A stretch of 64,000 nucleotides of DNA from Botryotinia globosa (lineage: Eukaryota > Ascomycota > Leotiomycetes > Helotiales > Sclerotiniaceae). This document shows positions 48,106 to 58,228 of the stretch, in pieces; the stretch's first letter is position 1; each line of letters begins with the position of its first letter. A model generated the notes under the pieces. It saw only the letters and a list, made by a program, of their open reading frames with translations, did no database searches and was not told the DNA's origin. The translations under genes and the position numbers were made by a program. The DNA lies in contig RCSZ01000013.1 of NCBI GenBank assembly GCA_014898425.1, forward strand, positions 930,001-994,000, read 5' to 3'.

Positions 48106-48311
48106 ATTTTAAAACTTTAAATTTTAATTCAGAAAAATTCTCAAAATCGAAAAATTCAAATATAAGTTTAGAATAATTTGAATTATATATATATAAATTG
48201 TTATTAAATTATATTCAATAATGATAAAAATATTAATAAATCAAAAAGTAATTTTTAATATAAAAGGGTGGTCCAAAAAAGGAGTGGCTTGAAAGTAGGA
48301 TGGTCGACTTA

Positions 48312-49700
48312 CCCGTTTTGTTTCAAGCAGATCCCACACGGAGAAAGGTTGAGGGTCTAGAGTACCCGTGGATAAAGATAATCAGGGCCCATTTACCGAG
48401 GCTCATTTGAATCATTTTGCTAATACCTTAAAAATAGGATTCTGCTTGATGTAAAAGTGTATTTAAAATTTAGTAATATATTTATGTCGGGTTGACCTAG
48501 TAAGGGGGCGTATATACAAAAAGCATATAGGGTCAAATGATATTGAATTAAATGTCTGCCCCCTTCGTATAAAGGGGGCACTGCTATGCTTCGTGCGAAA
48601 GTGGGGTAGAACGTGATTAGTCACGTGTTCCAACAACTTATAATAATAAGAATATTCAATTCAATATATAATTTTCAAAAAATATATAAAATAAAAAGAA
48701 AAAAGATATTATTATTAATTAAAATTCAAGAAATCGATTAATAATTTATTTTTAAATTATTTCAAAATATTGAAATTTATATTCAATATAAAAGTATTCG
48801 AATAAACTTGAATAATAATACAATATCAATATTTAATCTTTTTTTATTCAAATATTCTTATATTAAATATAAATTTCAGTTTTGAAATAATTCAAAAATA
48901 ATTATATCATTTGATTTCTTAGATTCTAATTAATAATGTTATCTTTTTTTTTCAAGATTATATATTTAATATGTTAATAAATACTAATGGAAGTTTTATT
49001 GTTAATTTAATGAAATTGTTATATAAATTTTCAAATTTATTGATTAATATCTTGTAGCGTTTTATAACTTATATCAGCATTCGATTCATTTATTTTATTA
49101 ATAATAAAATTCAAAATAATTTTATTAATTATATTAATATTTAGTAAACACTCATTTAGACTATATTTATTATTAATATCGCCTAAAAAATCGATTCGAA
49201 CGGGCTCTAAGAGTTCTAACCCCTCCTCATAATAACCTTACATATAACGCTTTTCCAACTAAATTATACAATCATTCAATTTTTTGTACCCTAATTTATT
49301 TATTATTATTAAAAAAAACCTGAAAATTATATTATTAAAAGATTTAGAATCATTTCAAATATTAAAAAAAAAAAAATTTAAAAATTTTTTGAATTATATT
49401 TTCAAAGAAATAACACAAAAAGTTTGAAAGTTTTCAAAAAATTTGTTTATTTGAATATAAGAAAAATATTAAAAATTAAAAATTCTAAACTTTTAATTGA
49501 AAACTCAGACAATTTCTTAATAAAAATATTTAAAAATAAATTAGAAATTTTTAGTTTAATATTATATTGAATTATCTATTATCAAAGTCTTATAGTTCAA
49601 TATAAAGATTTAGAATAATTATATAACATTTTAGTTTATATAAAAAAAACCCGAATTTTGTAGAGATTATATTACAAAATATTATGGTGTGTAGTGAGTA
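48312..49700. mobile_element. AT-decayed LTR-type remnant
   Basis: The left part (48,312-48,640) keeps near-normal composition. Read on the minus strand it begins TGTTGGAACACGTGAC, as a copia-like LTR might. The rest is nearly pure AT without frames. Pieces match 12.06-12.64 kb. From 49,700 to 50,163 composition returns to normal, without a supported gene. Confidence 0.55.
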
Positions 49701-50163
49701 GGTTTGATAACTCTTATATCTAATGAAGGGATTGCAAGAATAGGCGAAACTCAAATTTCCCTAGGTTACCGGTATGGTGGGAACTAACAAGCTGTAAAAC
49801 CTTCTTCACTCAAGATATTCAAAGATTTATCCATTAGAGCACTTATTTTTCTTCCAGACCGGCGCTTATTATCATAATAATGCTCTTTTGAGCCACTCAC
49901 AATAGACTACCTAGGTAAAGCTCGGTTGAGCGAGATACCTCGGAATGGGGAACTTTCCCCGCGTTCTGGAGAGGGGTTCGGCAGATCGGCGCATATAGCT
50001 AGACTACCTGCCTCCTCTTTCCTTACTTCAAAAGTTAAGCACATTCTGAATCACTGTGGATTTCCTATGAACTTTAGCACTTCTGTTTTTTCTAATACTT
50101 TGCAAACAATCTACTACTTGAAATCTCACAGAACTCGACCAATCAAGGAGCCTAGCCATCATC

Positions 50164-51213
50164 ATGTCTAAGAATAACTACAAAGATATCATCGTTACCA
50201 TCCAAAACAAGATAGGAACTATCAAGGTAAGATATCGATATTAGTATGCAATATAAGAGTTTGCTGATGCATAATTAGTTCAATCGTCCCCAAGCTCTCA
50301 ATTCTTTAGGAGGAAGTCTAGTACCAGAAACTATTGCTGCTCTGCGAGAACTAAATGAACATCCCGATACTGTATTTACAGTTTTAACAGGAGAGGGGAG
50401 ATTTTTCTGTGCTGGTGCAGATGTCAAGCGTGGGTTTCCGGAGAAAGCCTAATCTTTACAAAGTGCTAACACGTGAAATATAGAAGAAGATGGTGTATTA
50501 CATGGCAAGAATGAAGATGCCAATGCCGCAGAAAAGAAAATTATGTATCTCTCTAAATTTGGTGCAAGTAAGCGCCTTTTTACTCCCGGATCTGATTAGA
50601 GGCCTAATAATTTAGCTCTCGAACTCATGCGCTCGTTAATCGACCACACTAAAGTTTTCATTCTCGCTCTAAATGGACCGGCAGTGGGAGCTGGGGCTGC
50701 ATGGTTTCCTGGAGTGGCTGATATCGTCCTCGCATCTTCATCAACCTACCTTTCAATCCCATTCTCGGCACTTGGCTTAGTTCCAGAGTGTGGCTCTGCC
50801 GTTTCGTTAACTCAGTCCATGGGTGTTCATCGTGCCAATGAGTTTTTGATGTTTGGAGGAAAACTTACTACAGATGATATCCTATCATTTGGCATTGCTA
50901 ATCGAATTTTTGACACAGAAGGGTTTGGAGAGAAAGTCACTGAGTACCTTGAGGAAATTTTGAAAACTAACGATGGAAAAAGTATGATGGAGGCGAAGAG
51001 GCTGCAGAACTTGCCATTGAGAGATTCAAGAATATTGGCGGTGTATAATTCGATTGATGCAGTGGCTGAAAGATTCGTCGATGGAGCGCCATTTGCAAGA
51101 TTTGCAGCTAAGAGAAAGGAAATGGAGGGTAAGCTCTCGAGTAAACTTTCGATAGTGACATATGGCTAATCGGATTTGCAGCAAAATCCAGAAGTCGAAC
51201 ATCAAAAATCTAG
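50164..51213 (+). CDS. Enoyl-CoA hydratase/isomerase, probably peroxisomal (5 exons, 280 aa)
   Basis: Crotonase-fold enzyme resembling fungal Eci1/Dci1-type delta3-delta2-enoyl-CoA isomerases of fatty-acid beta-oxidation. Exons: 50164-50226, 50279-50429, 50484-50567, 50616-51128 and 51182-51213; introns of 48-54 bp. Motifs: IKFNRPQALNSL, GRFFCAGADVKQ and, in the oxyanion region, LNGPAVGAGAAW, with LVPECGSAVSLT downstream. The last intron (GTAAGC donor, GCTAATC branch, TTTGCAG acceptor) replaces an in-frame read-through ending TYG by a tail ending RTSKI, a plausible PTS1 variant. Without that splice the stop would be at 51,169 and the protein 283 aa. The flanking foldback elements do not disrupt it. 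Confidence 0.87.
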
Positions 51214-51351
51214 ATTGGGAAGCATGAATGATGTATCATTATTAGAGAGGGGTATAAGAAGTAGAGAGAGTCTGAAGTATCCCATATTACAGTAAAGTAG
51301 TGACTACTCTTGGTACCTACTGTTTATTGATTCTATTTGATGAAATGATTA

Positions 51352-52257
51352 AGTCGATAACCCTACTTTCAGGCCACCCCTCTTTTAGGCCACCCTTTTA
51401 CACCAAAAATCACTTTTTTAATTTATTAATATCTTTATTAATATCTTTATTAATATCTTTATTAATATCTTTATTAATATCTTTATTAATATCTTTATTA
51501 ATATCTTTATTAATATCTTTATTAATATTGAATATAATTTAATGAAAATTCAGATCTATATAATTCGAATCATTTTAAATCTATTTTGAAATTTTTAGAT
51601 TTTTAGGATTTTTTTTGTATCGATTTCTAAAGCTTCAAAATATCGATTTTTAATTTATATATAAATCACATACAAATTTAAAATTTTATAAAATCTTTAA
51701 TAACTTTTTAATAATAATTATTAAAAGAAAACTATATATTTTTTTTGAAAAATTCAAATCTGAATCTATATAGAAATTCAAAAAAAAATTCAAATAAATA
51801 AATAAATATAAAGATATAGTATATAGTGTGGAGTTAAGAGTAATATAAATAATCCCTGTAATTTTAAGAGTAATCTTTTAAATATTTTTTTATATAGAAT
51901 TTTTTATTTTTTCAAGATCTTTTGAATTAAATATCTTATAAATTTATAATAAAATTTTATAATTTATTTTTAGCTATTTTTCCTTAAAAGTTATTATAGA
52001 TTTTACGAAATTTTAAATTTGTATCTGATTTATATATAAATTGAAAATCGATATTTCGAAGCTTTAGAAATCGATCCAGAAAAATCCTAAAAAACCAAAA
52101 ATTTCAAATTAGATTTAAAATGATTCGAATTATATAGATCTAAATTCTTATTAAATTATATTCAATATTAATAAAGATATTGATAAATCAAAAAAGTGAT
52201 TTTTGGTGTAAAAAGGTGGCCCGAAAGAGGGATGGCCCGAAAGTAGGGTGGTCGATT
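51352..52257. mobile_element. Foldback/TIR element, younger copy (906 bp)
   Basis: Ends AGTCGATAACCCTACTTTC and, reverse-complemented, AATCGACCACCCTACTTTC, with TA on both sides (51,350-51,351; 52,258-52,259). Nearly the whole element is one inverted repeat: the left arm (to about 51,780) matches the reverse complement of the right arm base by base over long stretches, for example AGATCTATATAATTCGAATC in both. The single-copy centre is about 50-150 bp. No coding frame. The TIR carries a direct GGCCACC/GGGCCA repeat. It lies 138 bp after the isomerase stop codon. Confidence 0.9.
51422..51529. repeat. 12-bp tandem repeat, 9 units
   Basis: Unit TTTATTAATATC repeated eight times exactly, with a ninth copy changed in its last base, inside the left arm of the foldback element. 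The right arm has only one unit, so the array expanded after the arms formed. Confidence 0.95.
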
Positions 52258-52562
52258 TATGCTTTCCTTTACAGTTTGGAATTTGGGAAACAACGATTCC
52301 CGCGTATGCACCGTATTGTTGACTTTTATCCGTAAGAAGCAATCAAACCACGGAAAGTGCAGAGACACTTGGTTAAAAAGAGGTAAAGAAACCGGTAGTC
52401 ATTATTCTTCACTATTAGTAGGTGCAGATACACAGCTAGCTATAGATCTGAGGTCTTTCCCCAGCCCACCAGTCCCACGTATCTCAAACTGACGGATATT
52501 CTGTCTCCAATTCTACATCTGTTAATTGAACAATCCGCAAACATAACTTCAGTCAACACATC

Positions 52563-54153
52563 ATGGCTAACGGGTGTGCCGTATGCCGGAATAAAGGTGG
52601 GAAAGTCCTCCATTGTTGTCAATGTCGTTCTCGGCAATACTGTGGTATGTTTTTAAATCGTTAGAAGCCTCTTTGAGGTCTTGTATTGAGTCTCGTCATG
52701 TGAAGGATACAATTCATGTGGGATCTCTACACCAAATGAAAGATTCATTACCAATTCGAAAAGCCTATAGCTTTTCTTGAAAAGCTAACTACATCCAAAA
52801 AGCTTCGTCTACTAAATATTGTTCATAGGTACAGATTGTCAAATCAAGGACTGGCCAATCCACAAGGCAAAATGCAGGCGTGGGAACTACATTTTGAAGG
52901 TTGATCTCTGCCCTCGTCATTTCACAAACCCTCGCATCAGCCGAACTCTCACGTGTCCTGCCACAGCGTCTTTTGCCGACCTGCATATTGCCCTCCAAGC
53001 TGCATTTGAATGGAAGAACAACCATCTTTACGATTTCGAAGTTCTCGATCATAACAACACCATGGGCTCTGGACATGAGTATGTTAAGCAGCCGGTACTG
53101 TGTAAGCTTACCAGTCTGGACACGTTCTATGGTGGCGGCTTTAACACATACCCAGTCGAGGATAGCAAACATACTAAGCTTTATCAAATTCTGGATGGTC
53201 GACTCACCAGTGGTAAGACTATCCATTATATTTATGATTTTGGAGATGGCTGGGAACATGTTATCACTTGCGCTGGGCGAGCAGATCAAACTACCAAATT
53301 CGTGGTATTAGGTGGTGGAGGTCATGGATGTGTGGAAGACGTGGGAGGGCTTACCAGATGGATAAACTTAATTGCAGCTTATGAGTCTGATGAACCGACA
53401 GAGGAGCAGAGAAATTTGATGTCTTGGTTCGAAAATAAGGCTCATAATAAGGATCCGAGAGGTCTGCGGGGAGTTGCAAAGTACGCGTGGGACAAAGATA
53501 GAATCAATGCAACCCTGGAGACACTAGATAATTCCTACCTCTCTGGACATTTTACTTCAATACTTCTGGTATCCTTGGCTAAGGAGTTATGGTTCGACCT
53601 AATGTACGCTTCTGCACTTGCCCAACTTCGCTCTAGAGCCACGATTAGAGAGGTTACAGATGGTGCATCGGCAATGAAATGTATCGAAGAATCAAAGGAT
53701 TCGGCGCCATCATCGTTACGAATGCGGCAATTATGGAACCCGAGTTTGTTACTATCAATCAAAAGCTGGTTGAATATGCAAAAGCCGGTGGGATATTGAT
53801 ATTCGGATTTCCGATGCCCAGCCTTAGCGAGCAATCCAAATTTGAGAAATTGATGGAAAGCTATGGCCTAGATTGGAAGTTTGGTTATTGTACTGGGGAG
53901 ATCTACAACATCAATAAATTGGCCTATCTTAACAACAAGTACAATTTACTGCCCTACAGCATGAACGCTCTCTGTTTGAAGAACGTTAGGCCTGAAGATA
54001 GAGTCTATTCTGGCTCTGACCGCGCTAAAGATCAAAGTCCCGCAATTTTTCGCAAAGTATGGAAGTAGCGGCGGTCGGATAGATTGGATTGGCGATGTCA
54101 GTGGAGAGGCAGGAACGACAGCACTGCTTCTAGCAGCAATGTGTGGACTTTGA
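52563..54153 (+). pseudogene. MYND finger / pRiA4b-like protein gene with two frameshifts
   Basis: Exon 1 (52563-52644) and exon 2 (from 52829; 184-bp intron) join to give a full MYND zinc finger: CAVCRNKGGKVLHCCQC...QYCGTDC...HKAKC. A pRiA4b ORF-3-like domain follows (YDFEVLDHN, YIYDFGDGWEH, GGHGCVEDVGG). After AMKCIEES the frame stops making sense, while the next frame continues KGFGAIIVTNAAI, KLVEYAKAGGILIFGF and LPYSMNALCLKNV. That frame hits TAG at 54,066, where a third frame continues AKYGSSGGRIDWIGDVSGEA to TGA at 54,151-54,153. Shifts fall at an A3 run (53,694-53,696) and a T5 run (54,046-54,050). Either a recent pseudogene or assembly error. If the sequence is right, the protein ends at 53,799. 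Confidence 0.75.
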
Positions 54154-54278
54154 GATTTTTCGATGCTCTGCTACTCCAAAGATATCAAAACATCCATTCA
54201 AATCAAATTACACACAGCTTTGTTGTTTTGCTCTTATAGCTAAGTCCGAAGTCTCATGACTTCCAAAATGAACGGATA

Positions 54279-54297
54279 CCCCCCCCCCCCCCCCCCC
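54279..54297. repeat. Poly-C tract (C19)
   Basis: Nineteen consecutive C residues, about 125 bp downstream of the frameshifted gene. Such runs are error-prone in sequencing and in replication. Confidence 0.97.
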
Positions 54298-56097
54298 AAA
54301 CATCACGCAAATTTCTTTGTATGTCTTGCGGCGCCCATTTTGATTGCTTACAGTGACTGAACACTAAAATATTCCTTCGAGCGATTAGATGCAGATAGTG
54401 TTGTCTAACCCTTCAAATATGAATTTATATGCTAGACTGTTTGGTTAAGGGTAACCCAATCATTATTCAAGTCACCTCCAAATCCGCTCTAATGCTATTT
54501 TTTTTGGGCAGTCGTTTGACTAACTAAAAAACGCGAACTAAAATTCCGACATTGAGATTTGTGAGGATCCCCGGTAATTGCCACGAATATTACAAGCTGC
54601 AGTCTGTCGCATACAACATGTTCAGAAACTCAAACTTACTGCTGCTGCTGAGGATCCATCCTCCTTCAGTTATCTATAGGAATAATTGGCGGTGCTTCAG
54701 CTGAAGGGGTAGGTGTCCGTTCGGGAGCCCTTGCATAAACGCTTGGCCGCAATCATTTCGACATAGGATCCTCGCGGAATATAAGCGGCGGCTTTGGATT
54801 TCCATAGCTTCTCGCATTTTCTGCCACTGAATAGTAGCTTGCATGAATATACGAGCGTGAATCGCGAGGATGACCGGACTTATGAAATTTGCTCATACTG
54901 ATGCTGGATATATGCATATGTGGGGATTGTCAGGACAACATATCCGGGGATGAACGAGAGCCAATCGGCGAGACTTGAAGATTGGAGTTTACGGGTGGTA
55001 TCTTTTCTTCCGGGCTTTTCGACACAGCGAGTCTCAATGGATCTCGATATAATCATGTATCAATAATAGCAGGAACAAGGACAGTGTCATCAGCGCGACC
55101 GAACTTGAGAAAGAGAGCTGCGAATATACAGAACTCTACAGAGTGTTGCTGGGGACATGCTCCCTTTGTTCCCAGATCCACATGAATCATGCTTTCAGCA
55201 CGAGCGGTAGTTCGAAGGGATAAAAATTCGTTAAGAGATATGGGAGCAAGAGAACAGACGATAACAGACGATAACATGCTTCAGGTTTCCAAGGTCTACG
55301 TAGCGATGATCACTTATCGAATACTACGCCTTGCCAGAACTCGATCAAAAAGAAACAAGATATATGATTGTGTCAAAAGGTCTGCGCCATGACCGATGTT
55401 CATAGAGATGTATCCTTTTTTTTATGATTTTTTCTTATGGGAAAGAAAGAGAGTACAGACGCAAAGGGTGATGAGGTCTGTACTTGGTGAAACATGAAAA
55501 ATAAAGTGTGCGAAAGCAGTGGAGAGATGGGATTGATGATGAGAACATAGACGAGATACGGTATATGAGTCGAAGAAAAGAGATAAGAAATACAGAAGGA
55601 AGAGGCCAAAAGAAAGGACCAGGATGCGGGGGACAATGTTTCAACCTTGCGAACTTACCAAGATCGAGGTGCGCATAAAGCACGCTCTCCGTCTGATCTG
55701 AGACGTGCAGAATACTGAATGTCCAAGGTCAAGGATGAATGGAGTTTAGACCCTTCGAATCTTGTCAACCGAGGAAGAGCTGAATGAATCTAATGAAAAT
55801 TGTATGCTTTATTTTTGTATTTGTTATTATACACGGGGTATTAATCGCAAGGTATGCCAAGGTATCGCGGATTTCGTACCCTTCCCCATAACTCCATGTA
55901 GACATGAACATCTTTGATCCCATGGCATTTAAAAATGCCGAGTCGCATCTCCTTTTCTGTAGTCGCTGCTCATCATGCAATCCCGCAAGAACCGTATCTT
56001 GCATCATAAAATCTCGAAATGAGGTATTCGTAACGTTTCGGTCGTCTTCAACAGTCCGTGAACGAAAAACATGGAATTAAAACCGCACATCTCGTAA
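54298..56097. other. Intergenic stretch with no supported gene
   Basis: Frames are under 85 codons with no motif or splice partner. The right edge is the 3' flank of the RRM-like gene. A T/A-rich stretch near 55,411-55,440 separates two ordinary-composition parts. Confidence 0.5.
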
Positions 56098-57310
56098 TCA
56101 TCTATAGGTGCGATTTCTATCATTTCCTCGCCCGACATTCCAGTTATTGCCATTACGGTTGTTGCTGTTGCCAGCACGACCTCCTACAAGGTTGTCGCTG
56201 TAAAGTCCTTGACTTCTAGCGTTAGGACGACTGCCCCCATCCCGGTCATCGGTATCCATGCGATCGTCAAATCCGTAGGAGCCATCGATGATATCATCCC
56301 GAGAACTTCGCGAGCTATCATATCTTGAATCATAGCTATCGGAGCCTGAACTGCGCTCAACACGGCTAGCTCTTGGGCCTGTAGGAACGCTTAATCGAGT
56401 AGCAGAACGTTGGCTGGCAGGTTGAAGCGTTGGCGCAGGAGCTCCCGACTTGTTGTAAACGTTCAATAAATTACCATCCGCCTATCATGGGCCCGTTAGT
56501 CATGCTTCAAGAGTGTTCTACCTTCAGTGAAATTACCTCTTGGTTGTTGAATGTATCAATGACATTGTCAGCTCCATCTTTTGTGTCAAAAATGATCTCA
56601 GCGATAATTCTGGGGTAATCAGAGATAAGGCGGCAGCTTAGTGGAGGTCCACCAACTGGTGTCATCGCTGTCTCGATGTCTTGTGCCGAAGTGCCTCGCG
56701 CGAAATTTTCTGCCATTACAATATATGGTCCTGCGAGTCCCTTGATGGACATACTCTTAGTCGCCTTCGACTTTCCAACGATATTATACTGAGCGTTCAA
56801 GTTCGGTGTTGATGCTGAGCCGTTGAAAGCTTTCGCAAGTCGATCATTGCGCGCACGCGTATTGATATTCTTAGGGCCACGAGGAGGGTTTTGAGATGTT
56901 CTAGAACTGCCTGGGTTATTAAGAGAGTGCAGATCATGAGTCCATTCCGCATCAACATTTCCGACAGTGGGTGTGGGATTCTGCCTTGGTGCAGGTTTGG
57001 GTGTAGCCAGGCCGCGCTATTCGATTGTTAGATTCGTAGATCTGTAGACACCTGCCAGTAGCCTTCATACCTTTCCAACACCCATTCTGCTTGCGAGTGA
57101 GGGACCAGCGCCTGGCTTGCGATTGTTGTTTGTCACTCCTGGCGCACTCGCTCGACGATTCTTGCCCAGAAATTTGTTTGCTAGAAGCTCATCCTTGCGA
57201 CGCTCACGTCCTAATCTTATGTCAGTCACTGACGGCACAGCAACCGATCAAAGTCACCTACCTTTGTTAATGAATCCATTGAAATCGGGTAAGTCAGTTT
57301 TGGGTGCCAT
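56098..57310 (-). CDS. RRM-like RNA-binding protein (4 exons, 350 aa)
   Basis: Exons: 57310-57262, 57210-57071, 57016-56537 and 56481-56098; introns of 51-55 bp. The first half is basic and disordered (NKFLGKNRRASAPG, then RMGVGKRRGLATPKPAPRQ). A domain of about 75 residues follows with the strand-helix-strand order of an RRM: GPYIVMAENFARGTSAQDIE, PLSCRLISDYPRIIAEIIFD, DGADNVIDTFNNQEADGNLL, NVYNK. RNP1 and RNP2 aromatic residues are not canonical, so it may be a divergent RRM. The C-terminus is Ser/Arg/Asp-rich and then Asn/Gly/Arg-rich (NNRNGNNWNVGRGNDRNRTY). A nuclear mRNA-processing or export role is a guess. It diverges from the next gene across 918 bp that hold no gene. Confidence 0.8.
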
Positions 57311-58228
57311 AGTGTTAAGTTGCAGCTACCGCTACCTGTTATTAGTGTTATGAAAGTGATAAAGTCGCAGATTTCCTAAAGTCCTGATTCAACAATACTC
57401 AAAAAGGTGGATGAATATCTTCAAGATCGAATGATAATATTTGAGGTTAAAGACAGGAACTAAGGTGAATGAGGGATAGGATGGCCGAGGATAAATAGAA
57501 TCCTAAAGTTCAGGTTACGAAAGTTTAAGGTCGCATTTGGGGAGTACGCGAGTGACTTTGAAGCGGAGAATGCGGCCGCGTGATCAAGTAAGTAAGTGTA
57601 CGGCTTGGGTTGAGTTAGAACGAACACCCTTTTATCTTTGTGCACTCTAACGTATACCTAAGACCAGATGAATTTCGAGTAGCTCCGTGTATAATGTATA
57701 TTGAAATTGATCCGAGTTTTCAAGATTTGGATCGATTTGTAAATTGATGTACCACCAGGGCTGGACTTTAAGAATAGAAATCTTGCAACCTCGTTAAGGT
57801 TACCCCCTTTCCTATTATAAGAGGAACAAGACTCACACTGATTGATTATGACATTACAACTCAGGTAGGTACGAACGACATCCAGGTAGGTTGATTCCTT
57901 TACTCTTGCCATTTCTCAATGGTCTAATATGTGATGGTGTCCATTCAACTTTTCTTTCCCTTCCGATTCTCTTCAATTAGCAACCCAATCTTTATGTGTT
58001 GATGTCTTTTTGGATTTTTGGTTAACGGACTACAAACAAGTGAGAAGAATTTTTTTCTCTATCCTCCATATACTGGTCTAATCTAGCCATTTCGCTATCT
58101 TCCCGTGCTTCTCATGATCTATATCTTACCATGCTTGGATTTGCACCCCCTAACTGATGAAGTGTAGGTAAATCCTGAAAGCGAGCCAAACAAACACGGC
58201 TTCCATATTATTTCAAAACTCTGAGAAG

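Larger units (their letters stand above)
46529..48309. mobile_element. Foldback/TIR element, older copy, disrupted and AT-decayed
   Basis: Left end AGTCGGATACCCTACTTTC and right end (reverse complement) AGTCGACCATCCTACTTTC are inverted repeats, each flanked by TA (46,527-46,528 and 48,310-48,311). Behind them the arms continue as long, diverged inverted repeats matching the copy at 51,352-52,257. The centre lies in the opposite orientation relative to that copy. Two insertions (about 46,567-46,908 and 47,453-48,105) expand it to 1,781 bp. No transposase frame remains, so it is non-autonomous. TA duplication and TIRs fit the Tc1/mariner superfamily. G-to-A and C-to-T differences from the other copy fit RIP. 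Confidence 0.85.

Noticed and set aside
51300..51542. 80-codon frame encoding repeated LLIS units
   Set aside because: It is only the translation of the 12-bp tandem repeat inside the foldback element.
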